Shown here: positions 8,986-19,200 of the stretch, one piece after another
Numbering within the stretch: the first letter of the stretch is position 1
Layout of the letters: every line of letters begins with the position of its first letter
NCBI GenBank assembly: GCA_937907705.1
Contig: CALCVP010000067.1
Coordinates: forward strand, 1 to 64,000
Length of the DNA: 64,000 bases
DNA from: an uncultured Prevotella sp.
GTDB lineage: Bacteria; Bacteroidota; Bacteroidia; Bacteroidales; Bacteroidaceae
Reading direction: 5' to 3'
Notes under the pieces: generated by a model
What the model saw: the letters and a program-made list of their open reading frames with translations, nothing else
The model's database searches: none
What the model was told of the DNA's origin: nothing
Position numbers and translations under genes: made by a program

Positions 8986-10329
8986 TTAGAGTCCGATTAC
9001 GCTTTTTTCGACCCAATAGACAAGTATACCGGCTATGTAGCCCACAAAGGCCAGCCAAGAGATATGTTTCATGTACCAACCGAAAGTAATCTTTTCAAGA
9101 CCCATAACCACAACACCTGCTGCACTGCCGATGATGAGCATAGAACCACCTACGCCGGCGCAATAAGCCAAGAGCTGCCAGAAAATACCGTCAACAGCCA
9201 TATCGCCTACGGCAGCTACAGGATACATGCCCATGCAGCCAGCTACAAGTGGCACATTGTCAACAATACTTGACATGACGCCTATGATGCCTGTAATCAT
9301 GTAGTGGTTGCCGTTGAAGGCGGTGTTGAGACCCTGTCCTGCAGCAACAAGTACGCCAATGGTTTCCAAACAAGCCACAGCCATGAGAATGCCGAGGAAG
9401 AAGAGGATTGTGCCGATATCTATTCTTGACAAGATATTGCTGACACGCTTTTGCACGCTCTCGTCTTCAACGGTATGCACACGGCGGTAAAAGATTTCGG
9501 TAACAGTCCATAATGCACCCAAAACGAGCAGAATGCCCACGAAAGGAGGTAGATGGGTAATAGACTTGAAGATAGGTACGAAGACAAGACCGCCCACACC
9601 CACGGCAAAAATGGCTTTGCGCTGGACTGCTGTAAAATCACCTGTGGCTGCAACAGCTTCGTCGTCGGTTACTTCGCCTAATGTGCCTTTGAGCTTAAAC
9701 GACAGGATATAGGCAGGCACTACCATGGAAATGAGGCTCGGAACAAGTATCTCTTTGATTACTCCGGCTGCGGTAATCAAGCCCTTGTTCCACAGCATGA
9801 TGGTGGTAACATCGCCGATAGGTGAGGCGGCACCGCCTGAGTTGGCTGCTATAATAACCAATGAGGCATAGAGAATGCGGTCTTTGTGGTCGGCTACCAA
9901 TTTGCGCAGAATCATAATCATGACGATACTGGTGGTAAGGTTGTCAAGAATGGCAGAAAGGAAAAAGGTCATGAAGGCGATTTTCCACATGAGAGATTTC
10001 TTGCTTTTGGTCTTCAAAGCGTCTTTTACAAATGAGAAGCCTCCGTTTTGGTCCACCACTTCTACAATAGTCATGGCACCCATGAGAAAGAACAGGGTAG
10101 TAGAGGTGCTGCCCAAGTGCTTTTCTATCACTTCGCTTACAGCGTTGGCCATGTTGCCGTCGGCAATACCTGTGAGATAGCTGCCTGGGTCAATCATAAA
10201 GAGTGTCCAGCAGGCTACGAACATGAGCAGTGCTATGGCTGCCTTGTTAATCTTTGTAAAGCTCTCAAGGGCTATGCAGAGATAGCCGAAAATGAAAGCT
10301 ACAATAATGCAAATTGTTAATGTAGACAT
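8986..10329 (-). CDS. nhaD: NhaD-type Na+/H+ antiporter
   Basis: Inner-membrane sodium/proton exchanger of the ArsB/NhaD permease superfamily; 447 residues, about 10-12 hydrophobic segments. Recognisable family parts are the start (IIVAFIFGYLCIALE), FLSAILDNLTTSIVMIMIL around residues 115-135 with the conserved Asp-Asn-Leu-Thr-Thr motif, AANSGGAASPIGDVTTIMLW at about 160-180, and a second SSIVDNVPLVAG repeat near residue 360, as expected for an inverted-repeat transporter. It is monocistronic: a consensus promoter lies directly upstream and a hairpin downstream. Its likely job is sodium and pH homeostasis. Confidence 0.95.
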   Translation of the reverse strand: MSTLTICIIVAFIFGYLCIALESFTKINKAAIALLMFVACWTLFMIDPGSYLTGIADGNMANAVSEVIEKHLGSTSTTLFFLMGAMTIVEVVDQNGGFSFVKDALKTKSKKSLMWKIAFMTFFLSAILDNLTTSIVMIMILRKLVADHKDRILYASLVIIAANSGGAASPIGDVTTIMLWNKGLITAAGVIKEILVPSLISMVVPAYILSFKLKGTLGEVTDDEAVAATGDFTAVQRKAIFAVGVGGLVFVPIFKSITHLPPFVGILLVLGALWTVTEIFYRRVHTVEDESVQKRVSNILSRIDIGTILFFLGILMAVACLETIGVLVAAGQGLNTAFNGNHYMITGIIGVMSSIVDNVPLVAGCMGMYPVAAVGDMAVDGIFWQLLAYCAGVGGSMLIIGSAAGVVVMGLEKITFGWYMKHISWLAFVGYIAGILVYWVEKSVIGL

Positions 10330-10378
10330 TTACTTGTTTTGATTATAAGTTTTTATTTTTTAGTGTTTTAAGTGATTG

Positions 10379-10409
10379 CAAAGGTAATTCAAGAACTTTG
10401 AAGTGCAAA
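10379..10409 (-). promoter_or_regulatory. nhaD promoter
   Basis: Minus-strand TTTG (complement of 10406-10409), 19-bp spacer, TACCTTTG (complement of 10379-10386), about 50 bp before the nhaD start. Confidence 0.75.
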
Positions 10410-10477
10410 ACAAAATGTATGAATTTATCATTTAATGTAGTTATTATATGGAATTTCGCTGATATCTGTGTCTCATT

Positions 10478-10527
10478 TAAAAAATTGCACGCTTTCTTGT
10501 TTGTTCAAAAGACAAGAAAGCGTGCAA
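10478..10527 (-). terminator. Terminator of the esterase gene
   Basis: Perfect 16-bp stem (10485-10500 with 10512-10527; core GCACGCTTTCTTGT) followed on the minus strand by a run of six T at about 10479-10484. Confidence 0.85.
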
Positions 10528-10563
10528 ATCCTTGTTGGTTAATTCTTCTTGTACAAAAGGCTG

Positions 10564-11463
10564 TCATTCTGCCACTGCCACTTTGTGTGCATGCTTGCCA
10601 GCCAAGTGCAAGTCTACTAATTTGTTGTAAATCTTCTTGCCAAGCAGTTCTGCTCCTTGGGCGTCAAAGTGCATGTTGTCATCTTGCAAAGATGCGTTGG
10701 GAACGGGTATAAAATAGAAATGCTTGTCCTCTTTCTGCAGTTGTTCCTGCGCGGCTTCCACTCCTTTGGAAAAGCCATTGCTCTTATGTGCTATGCCACC
10801 TACTATCACTGGCAGATGTGCATACTTCTTGTTACCGGTTTTCTTCACCAAATGGGCACGTACGTAAGCTACTACCGCCTTCAGATTTTCATAATAGCTG
10901 GTATCATCTTTGCGGTCACTCTCGCCTTGATGCCAGATGAGAGCCTTGATGTCATACTTGCCTTTGGGAGCAATAGACTGTTCCAAACAGAGGTCTATGT
11001 TCTCGCAGAGAGCTTTCAGCAGACTTTTGCCACCTTTATCGGCTGCTGCCGTAGAAGCCAGATAAGCTGGTGATGCGCTCCAGTACATGTCGTGGTCGCT
11101 TGGGCACTTTGTGCTGATAGCTGTACCGCCACGTGTCTCCTTTATTACATAGTAGTCCTGATTCAAGCTTTTGTCCAAGAAATAATAGGTTACGGCATCG
11201 TATGCCCACTTGTTTGCATCATCACCGTTATAGATACGAGGCGAAAAGATCGAGAACTTGCCTTTCTCGCTATACCATCCGTTATTGTAGCACCAATAGG
11301 TGTGTCGGTAGCCATTCTGCTTGATATAGTCTGGCAGTTGACTGTTCTTTACTCTACCGTCTGAGTTGGATTGCCCTGCGGTAATGAATACAGGAATAGT
11401 ACCATGCTGTGCAGATGCAGTCAAAGATAAAAACATCATGGCAAAGAATAAAAGCTTTTTCAT
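10564..11463 (-). CDS. Secreted SASA-family carbohydrate esterase
   Basis: Predicted exported serine esterase of about 299 residues that removes acetyl groups from carbohydrates (sialate O-acetylesterase / acetylxylan esterase CE6-like fold). The start at 11463 gives a clean signal peptide ending LTASAQ. The SGNH-type blocks are visible: PVFITAGQSNSDGR with the nucleophile serine, GGTAIS as oxyanion loop, IWHQGESD, and DDNMHFDAQGAELLG supplying the Asp-x-x-His pair. The gene lies directly downstream of the hybrid sensor on the same strand, with about 230 bp between them. That suggests it belongs to the SusC/D locus and de-acetylates the imported glycan. The exact substrate (pectin, xylan or host glycan) cannot be decided. 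Confidence 0.85.
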   Translation of the reverse strand: MKKLLFFAMMFLSLTASAQHGTIPVFITAGQSNSDGRVKNSQLPDYIKQNGYRHTYWCYNNGWYSEKGKFSIFSPRIYNGDDANKWAYDAVTYYFLDKSLNQDYYVIKETRGGTAISTKCPSDHDMYWSASPAYLASTAAADKGGKSLLKALCENIDLCLEQSIAPKGKYDIKALIWHQGESDRKDDTSYYENLKAVVAYVRAHLVKKTGNKKYAHLPVIVGGIAHKSNGFSKGVEAAQEQLQKEDKHFYFIPVPNASLQDDNMHFDAQGAELLGKKIYNKLVDLHLAGKHAHKVAVAE

Positions 11464-11696
11464 TATTGATTGTAATTTGATTGCGATAAAATACACCGTT
11501 CTTCATGGTTGTCAGCCATCACGGTTGCCGTTGGTTTTATAGTCGCGACAAAATTACAGTATCATGGCAAAATGTATGGAAACAATCAATTCAAATACAG
11601 ACACAAATCAAGCCAAATTACAAGTTGTCACATTGCATGAACACAATTCGGTCAATAACTGTTCTTTGCTTGAACAATCATTGACCGAACATCTGT

Positions 11697-14600
11697 TTAT
11701 TGCTTTGTCTTCAACACTTCTGATGGCGTAATGCCATACTCTTTCTTAAAGCTGCGGCGGAAATAGCCTATATTGTTGAAGCCAGTCATCATTGCCACCT
11801 CATTTACATTGTACTGTCCCGACTGCAACAGCCTCATGCTGTGCTGCAATTTTAGCTTGCGCATGTATTCATTGGCACTAAGTCCTGTCAGCGCCTTTAC
11901 CTTTCGGTAGAAGGTGGAATGGCTCATGGCAAACTTGTCTGTCATAAAGGCTATGTCCAAATCCTCGGTTGAAATGTTCTCTCTGATAATCGCATCCAAC
12001 TTGTCAAGGAACTTGCGGTCCAGCTCACTCAAATGGGTGGTGGCAGCAGGTGCATTATCGTTGGTATCCTCGTTGTTGACTATTACCACTGCATCTTCTG
12101 TATTGTCTGCTGCCGCAGCATCAGCATCTACCGCAGTATTTTTGTTCAGGATGAGTTCTGCCAACCGGCGTCGGGCGGACAATATGTTTCTGATACGGCT
12201 GTGAAGCAGGTGAGCACTGAACGGTTTCATCAAATAAGAGTCTGCCCCGCTGTCATAACCCGTCTCTTGGTCTGCAGAAGAGGTCTTGGCAGTCAATATA
12301 ACAATAGGTATATGTGAAGTGCGCACATCGCTCTTGAGTAGCTTGGTCATCTCTATACCATCCATCTCCGGCATCATGATGTCACTGACTATCAAGTCTG
12401 GAGTTTGCTCAAAGGCCATATCACAACCTTGTTTGCCGTTACGTGCCTGTATGATGCGGTAATCCTCATCCAGCGACTCCAGTATGTATTGTCTGATGTC
12501 GTCGTTGTCTTCTACCACCAATATCAGAGGACGAACGTCTTTTACTTCAGATTCCATGCTACTGCCTGTAACTCCAGCTTTTAGCTGTCTGTCAACAGTT
12601 TGCTTCTCATCATCTTTATGAAGAGCATGGGGATAGGTATTGTCTATCTTCAGGGCAAAGGTAAACTTGCTGCCTTTGCCTTCCACACTATCTACGAAAA
12701 GTTGTGCTTCATGCAGTTGTGCCAGTGACTTGACCAATGCAAGTCCTATGCCCGTGCCAGAGACTTGATGCATGCCTTTTGCCTGATAATAGCGGTCGTA
12801 GATATGTGGCAGGGCGGTTTTACTGATGCCATAGCCTGTATCCGACACACAGATGTTGCACCATCCGTCCTTTAGCTGGAGATCTAACTGGATGATACCT
12901 TTGGGCGTATACTTCATGGCGTTGGACATCAGATTGCTGATGACCGTATTGATAACCTCCGAATCGAAATATACTTCTATCTTTTGATTGGGCACTGTTA
13001 CCACGATCTCTACATTAGGATTGTGATTCAAATCACGGAAGCGGGTGCCTATTTCTTTTACTACTGTGGCCAAATCTGATTTGGCCACAGACAAGCGTCT
13101 GTTCTGGGTTTCGGTTTTTCGGAACTCCAATATCTCGTTAATAAGATTCAGCAGACGTTCCGAGCTGGCATGTATACTCTTCACCTTACGCTGCAACACC
13201 TCCGGCAGACGGCTGTCTGCCAGTAAATCTTCCAACGGTCCCATAATCAGTGTGAGCGGTGTGCGCAGCTCGTGCGTAATATTTGTAAAGAAGCGCAATC
13301 GCTCTTCATTGAGTTCCTGTTTCTGCTGGCTTTCCCATCGTGTCTTCTCAAGTGAGTTGCGAAGCATCATCTGCTTCTTGTAGGAACACAGAATAACATA
13401 GACAATGCCTATGCCCACGGCAATATAAAAAAGCTTGGCCCACCAAGTGAGCCAAAAAGGCGGCTGTACAGTAATCTGCATCTCTGCCATAGACGCCTGC
13501 TTCCAGTCTTGATTCTTTAGCTTGGCACGCACGGTAAAGATATAGGTGCCCGGGTCTAAATTGCGGAATATCACCTCATTGTCGCCATTGGTGTTATACC
13601 ACTCGTCATCAAGCCCCTTCATTTTGTAAGAATATTCCACAATGCCGTCTTGCGCATAGTTCTTTACCGTAAAAGCCACCTTAAAGGTATTTTCGTCATA
13701 TCTCAGGATAGATTGCCCTTCATTATCTGCGGGAATGATCAGTTTTTTTATTTTACTTGCCTGGCTGATTAACTGCTCACAGCCTATAATCTCTACTGGC
13801 GACACCGCCTCCTGCTGCTGAATAATCTGTGGGTTAAAGCAGCAAATTCCACTTGGCGAGCCGAAATAGACCAGCCCGGTAGAAGATACAGCAGCGGCAG
13901 CCACTGAGAAATTGCCCATGGGAATGCCACTCTGATAATCAAAATTGTAGAACCGCTGTTTGCCTTGCTCAAAACAAGCTATGCCAGAGAAGGTGCTCAC
14001 CCATATATCACCCTGTCTGTCTTGGACCAATGCCCTTATTTGGCTTTCACTGATACCGTTCTTCTCGTCATACACATTATATCTATTGGGTTGTGTTACA
14101 TCTGGAATATATACCAATCCATTATGTGTGGCAGCCCAGATGCCTCCGTCCTCGTCTTTTATAAGTTGGTTGATGGAAGAAGAGGGGAATGAATCCCTTT
14201 CGCCCAAATGGGCTATTAGCTGCTGTTGCTTGTTGAACACGAAGATACCGCGTGCCAAGGTGCCAATCCATAAGTTGCCCTTATTGTCGGAAACGATGGA
14301 AAAAGGAATGGATGACTGCCCTATTATACCATTAATTTTGTTCTCTTTCTGTTCAATGCCTTCTTGTACTGAGAATACGCCATCCTCACTGCCAATCCAT
14401 AGCTTGTCGGCATTGTCTACATAAAGTGCATTGACATCCAGATTCTTCGTACATGCCACTGTCGACAACTTGCCTGTGGCTGGATTGAGCTTTATCACGC
14501 CGTTGTCGGTAGTGCCGAACCAAATGTTTCCTTGATGGTCTTCGCAGAACAGGTAGACCGATGAAGATGAATTATTCAGACATCCCGAGAAGTCATAAGT

Positions 14601-15773
14601 ATGCACTATCTCACCTTCATGATACATCGTGACTTTATTGTCTTCACCTATCCACAGATTGTCGTTATGGTCAATATAAAGGGCTGATATGTTTGTAATG
14701 GCTTTGTCGTCTGACATAAGCGTTTGGAAAGGAGATCCAAAACTCGGAATAAAATCCACACCAGTGCTGTAGTTGGCTATCCACATATTACCATACGCAT
14801 CCTCCTGCATTCTGCGTATATTGTTGGACGACAGTCCGGCATTGTCTCGTGTCATCTGTTGGAATACAACATTGCCATAGTAAGGATGTGTGTACAGGTT
14901 AAGGTTCAATTTGCTGATACCTCCAATGTCTGACGCAATCCACAACATGTGGTCTTTTGTTTCCATGATTTGCTGTATATTGTCCCCTGCCAAAGAACCA
15001 CTGTCAGTAGTTATATGCTTAAACACTCTAAATGTACCTTTCATTTGGTCAAACAGTGCCAAGCCCATATTGGTGCCTACCCATATATTCTGCAAATGGT
15101 CAACGAACACGGAGCGTACATTATTGCCAGGCAAGCTGTTGGAATCGCCAGGACGGTTGCAATAGAAGCGGCTTCTCTGGGTGCGGATATTGTACACGAT
15201 AAGTCCGTCCATCCTCAGTCCTATGTATAGGTTGCCATTGCCGTCATCCATGATACTGCGCACTCCATTCTTTATTTGTGGAAACCTCAGCTTGCTTATT
15301 TCATAGCTTTTTTTTGTAACGGGATCATAATGCGTAATGCTCCCGTCATAATGAGCCAGCCAAAGAGCAGAGTCGGCAGCCATCGCTATGTCTGCCACAC
15401 TTACCATATTGTTGCCCTTGGCATCTATATAATGCGAAATCTGCTGTGTACGGCAATTGTAGATGTCCACCCTTCCGTCTTTAGAATGTATCCAAAGTGT
15501 CTGGGTCTTGGCATGATACAGCAGCCCTACATGCTCGTTGTTGGAAATGTCAGAGTTGTCTGTCGTGAACACAGTGGTTTTGTTGCCGGCAATCCTGCTC
15601 AAGCCGTGTTCCGTAGCAGCCCAGACAAAGCCTTTTCCGTCAATGGCTATATCTACCACAAAGCCATTGGACAAGCCTTCGCGTAAACCAATGTTTTTTA
15701 TGTTACATGTAGGCAGTGCATGCAACATAATCGTAGAAAAAGAGAGTAACAGCAGTAACAATACTTTTTTCAT
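11697..15773 (-). CDS. Hybrid two-component system sensor-regulator (HTCS)
   Basis: Single-chain sensor kinase and transcription factor of 1358 residues, the usual length for Bacteroidetes HTCS. In order: signal peptide (to about 20), a periplasmic two-bladed propeller domain of repeated Reg_prop motifs (WVGTNMGLALFD, WIGSEDGVFSV, WAATHNGLVYIPD), a Y_Y_Y domain near 700-760, one membrane helix (LFYIAVGIGIVYVILC, about 790), the kinase core with phospho-accepting His834 in THELRTPLT, an ATP-binding region (NLMSNAMKYTPKG; SDTGYGIS; GTGIGLALVK), a receiver with Asp1131 in IVSDIMMPEMDG, and a C-terminal AraC-type helix-turn-helix. It is divergent from susC, whose promoter region it presumably controls after sensing an oligosaccharide. 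Confidence 0.97.
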   Translation of the reverse strand: MKKVLLLLLLSFSTIMLHALPTCNIKNIGLREGLSNGFVVDIAIDGKGFVWAATEHGLSRIAGNKTTVFTTDNSDISNNEHVGLLYHAKTQTLWIHSKDGRVDIYNCRTQQISHYIDAKGNNMVSVADIAMAADSALWLAHYDGSITHYDPVTKKSYEISKLRFPQIKNGVRSIMDDGNGNLYIGLRMDGLIVYNIRTQRSRFYCNRPGDSNSLPGNNVRSVFVDHLQNIWVGTNMGLALFDQMKGTFRVFKHITTDSGSLAGDNIQQIMETKDHMLWIASDIGGISKLNLNLYTHPYYGNVVFQQMTRDNAGLSSNNIRRMQEDAYGNMWIANYSTGVDFIPSFGSPFQTLMSDDKAITNISALYIDHNDNLWIGEDNKVTMYHEGEIVHTYDFSGCLNNSSSSVYLFCEDHQGNIWFGTTDNGVIKLNPATGKLSTVACTKNLDVNALYVDNADKLWIGSEDGVFSVQEGIEQKENKINGIIGQSSIPFSIVSDNKGNLWIGTLARGIFVFNKQQQLIAHLGERDSFPSSSINQLIKDEDGGIWAATHNGLVYIPDVTQPNRYNVYDEKNGISESQIRALVQDRQGDIWVSTFSGIACFEQGKQRFYNFDYQSGIPMGNFSVAAAAVSSTGLVYFGSPSGICCFNPQIIQQQEAVSPVEIIGCEQLISQASKIKKLIIPADNEGQSILRYDENTFKVAFTVKNYAQDGIVEYSYKMKGLDDEWYNTNGDNEVIFRNLDPGTYIFTVRAKLKNQDWKQASMAEMQITVQPPFWLTWWAKLFYIAVGIGIVYVILCSYKKQMMLRNSLEKTRWESQQKQELNEERLRFFTNITHELRTPLTLIMGPLEDLLADSRLPEVLQRKVKSIHASSERLLNLINEILEFRKTETQNRRLSVAKSDLATVVKEIGTRFRDLNHNPNVEIVVTVPNQKIEVYFDSEVINTVISNLMSNAMKYTPKGIIQLDLQLKDGWCNICVSDTGYGISKTALPHIYDRYYQAKGMHQVSGTGIGLALVKSLAQLHEAQLFVDSVEGKGSKFTFALKIDNTYPHALHKDDEKQTVDRQLKAGVTGSSMESEVKDVRPLILVVEDNDDIRQYILESLDEDYRIIQARNGKQGCDMAFEQTPDLIVSDIMMPEMDGIEMTKLLKSDVRTSHIPIVILTAKTSSADQETGYDSGADSYLMKPFSAHLLHSRIRNILSARRRLAELILNKNTAVDADAAAADNTEDAVVIVNNEDTNDNAPAATTHLSELDRKFLDKLDAIIRENISTEDLDIAFMTDKFAMSHSTFYRKVKALTGLSANEYMRKLKLQHSMRLLQSGQYNVNEVAMMTGFNNIGYFRRSFKKEYGITPSEVLKTKQ

Positions 15774-15801
15774 ATACGTTATAGTTTGTTTAGGTTCGCA
15801 T

Positions 15802-15809
15802 CAAAGGTA
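15802..15809 (-). promoter_or_regulatory. HTCS gene promoter -7 element
   Basis: TACCTTTG on the minus strand about 30 bp upstream of the HTCS start; no clear -33 element was found. Confidence 0.5.
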
Positions 15810-16055
15810 CAAAATTTAACGGAAAAACTTTTATCCTTTTAGCTCATAATCAATACTTTGCTCGTTTTGTATCTTATTTATGACCTGTTTGTATCTCTTT
15901 GTACAAGGTTGACGGAATAGTATCTGTTGATGACAGAAAAAAGATGTTACTATTTGTCTACAATTATTAAATTTGCAACGCATTCTACAAGATGCAGCAA
16001 TGTTCAATTGTAAAACAATATGAAGCCATTGCAAAACTACTAATGAAAGTTTACC

Positions 16056-16099
16056 CGCAAAAGTTGACAATTTTTATATCACGCAAAAGAATTGACAAT
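16056..16099 (+). promoter_or_regulatory. Candidate HTCS operator (direct repeats)
   Basis: CGCAAAAG followed by TTGACAAT occurs at 16056-16071 and, with two extra bases between the halves, at 16082-16099. The copies are 26-28 bp apart on the same face orientation, about 140-180 bp upstream of susC. Direct repeats like this are the expected target of a dimeric AraC-type output domain. Confidence 0.5.
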
Positions 16100-16237
16100 G
16101 AATGAACTTAACCAAAAGATGAAAACTAAAAGAGTGTTACCTTAATATATAAAACATATAACAAGAACACTTTTCATATTCACCTTATTGAATTAATACA
16201 AGCAAATTATACTAACATTTAACACAATAGAAAACCT

Positions 16238-19200
16238 ATGATTCTAAAAAGCAAAAAGATGGATGGTAGGATACTTACAGTACCTCTGTTTAGTATCGCC
16301 CTTGCCAGCTTCCCTATGATGGGTGTCATGGCAAACGAGAGTCAGTTGAACAGTGTGCAGATGCAACAGCAGCAAGCCTCCAAGGTTTCTGGTGTCATCA
16401 CTGATACTGAAGGTGCTGTCATCGGTGCCAGCATTACAGAAAAAGGCAACAAAAGCAATGGTGTCGTTTCTGACTTAAACGGTAACTTTGTCATTTCTGT
16501 AAAGCCGGGTGCCACACTTGTCATTTCTTACTTGGGTTACAAGACAGTAGAAGTAAAGGCTGTGCCAGGCAAGAAACTCAATATCACACTCAGTCAAGAA
16601 GCCAGTGCCCTCAACGAGGTTGTCGTAGTAGGTTTCGGTACACAGAAAAAGGTCAACTTGACCGGTGCTGTAGACATGGTAGACAGCAAACAATTGGCAG
16701 AACGTCCGGTAGCCAATGCCGTACAGGCCTTGCAAGGTGCCGCTCCAGGTTTGCAGATTACACAGACAAGCGGTAGCGTATCTTCCCGTCCGAGCATCAA
16801 TGTACGTGGCGGTACCACCATTGGTCAAGGAACCTCTGGCGAACCTCTTATTTTGATTGACGGCATGGAGGGCGACCTCAACTCTATCAACCCACAGGAT
16901 ATTGAAAGCGTATCAGTATTGAAAGATGCTGCCGCAAGCTCCATTTACGGTTCACGTGCGCCATTTGGCGTTATCCTCGTTACCACGAAAAAGGGTAAAG
17001 AAGGCAAACCTTCCATTAACTATAACAACAGTTTCCGCATCAGCACTCCTAACAAGACCAACCACTTGATGCATTCTGTGCAGTTCGCATCTTGGATGAA
17101 CGATGCCTTTGTAAACAATGGACAGAACCCTTACTTTGCTACCAATGCTGACGGTACAGGTCGCTTTGACAAGATTGTAGAGTATGCCAATGCTACTCCT
17201 GTAAGTCCCGGTGTTCGCCAGACAGCTGACGGAAAGCTTGTTTATGAAGTGTTGGGCTACAACTCTTCAGGCCAATGGCTGGGAGGTTATTCCAATGGTG
17301 TGGCAGATACAGACTGGTACGATATACTCTACAAGACCAGCAGTTTCTCACAGCAGCACAATGTCAGCGCCAGTGGTGGTACAGACCGCTTGAGATACTA
17401 TGTATCAGGCAGTTTCTTTGACCAAAACGGCTTGTTGAAAGTGGGCAACGAAGACTTGAAACGTTACACCGGTACTGCCAAGATAGAATCACAACTGACC
17501 AATTGGTTGAAGTTGAACTATACCATGCGCTTCACCCGTGAAGACAATGACCAGCCTACCAAGGGCGGATGGTATGAAGCAGTGGCACTGCGTGGATGGC
17601 CAGTATTGCCTGCTTACGATTGGAACGGTAACCACTTCTATTCAGATACTTCTTGCCTGTGGTCATGGGCTGACGGTGGTCAGAACCAGACTGAAACAGA
17701 TAACCTGTATCACCAGATAGGCCTTGTTATTGAGCCTATCAAGAACTGGAAGACTTATGTAGATTTCAGCTATCGCATCAAGAATTCAAACAACCATACA
17801 TGGACTTTGCCTTTGATGGCATACGACAAGAATGGTGCTGTTTATTACAAGGATTCCAACTCAAGCGTTAAAGAAACAAACTATCGCGAGAATTACTACA
17901 ACTTCAGCGCACACACTGACTACGACTTCTCTTTAGCCAAATCCCACAACTTCCATGTAATGGCAGGTATGCAGGTAGAAGACTTGAAGCAGAGCCAGTT
18001 TGGCGTTACCCGTCAAGGTATGATTGACTATACAAAGCCTGAAATAGACATGACCAATGGCTTGAAGAACGGCGAATCAACCATACCGAGCGTTTACGGT
18101 TCTCGCAACGAGTGGGCAGTAGTAGGCTTCTTCGGTCGCTTGAACTACAACTACAAGAGTCGTTACCTCTTGGAAGCCAACGTTCGTTCTGACGGTTCAT
18201 CCCGTTTCCGCAAGGGACATCAGTGGAAGACATTCCCTTCTTTCTCTTTAGGTTGGAACATTTCTGAAGAGAACTTCATGAAGTCTACCCGCAATTGGCT
18301 GGACATGTTGAAAGTCAGACTGTCTTACGGTTCTTTGGGTAACCAAAACACTAACAACTGGTACTATACCTATCTTACAATGAGTGCCAATCCTACAGGT
18401 GGTCCATGGTTGCAGAACGGTCAGAAAGTATCTACTGCTTCTTCACCTGGCATTATCTCAGAGAGCTTGACTTGGGAAAGAGTGGAAACCTACAATATCG
18501 GTCTTGACTGGGCATTGCTCAACAACCGCTTGACAGGTTCGTTCAACTGGTACACACGTAATACACATGATATGGTAGGTGCAGGACAGGCTTTGCCAGC
18601 TATCTTGGGTACCAGTGTTCCAAGCACCAATAATACCGACCTTCAGGCTCGCGGTTGGGAGTTGAGCCTCGGTTGGCAAGACCGCTTGGCCAATGGCTTG
18701 AGCTATGGTGCAAAATTCTCTCTCTATGATTCACGTACCAAGATTACAAAGTACAAGAACAACCCTACCAACTCTATCGGTTCATACATGGAAGGCCATT
18801 ACACCGGTGAGATTTGGGGCTTTGAAACAATAGGCATTGCCAAGACAGAACAAGAAATGGCAGACCATTTGGCTTCACTGCCTGAGGGTGGACAAGATGC
18901 TATAGGTTCCAAGTGGGGTGCAGGTGATATCATGTACAAGGATATCAACAATGACGGTAAGGTATCTTGGGGCAGCAGCACGCTTGCTGATCCGGGCGAC
19001 CGCAAGGTTATCGGTAATACTACTCCACGTTATCAGTTCGGTCTTGACCTCAACGCTTCTTGGAAAGGCTTTGATTTCCGCATGTTCTTCCAGGGTGTCA
19101 TGAAGCGCGACTATTGGCAGGGTAGCCAGTTCATGTTCGGTTACACAGGTGACCAATGGAACTGTGCCGGTCTTACCCAGATGGAAGACTACTTCCGCGA

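Larger units (their letters stand above)
15774..16237. other. Divergent HTCS-susC intergenic region
   Basis: 464 bases between the two divergent genes. It holds a minus-strand TACCTTTG at 15802-15809 just ahead of the HTCS gene, and two direct repeats at 16056-16099 on the susC side. No exact TAnnTTTG was found upstream of susC, which fits an activator-dependent promoter. Confidence 0.6.
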
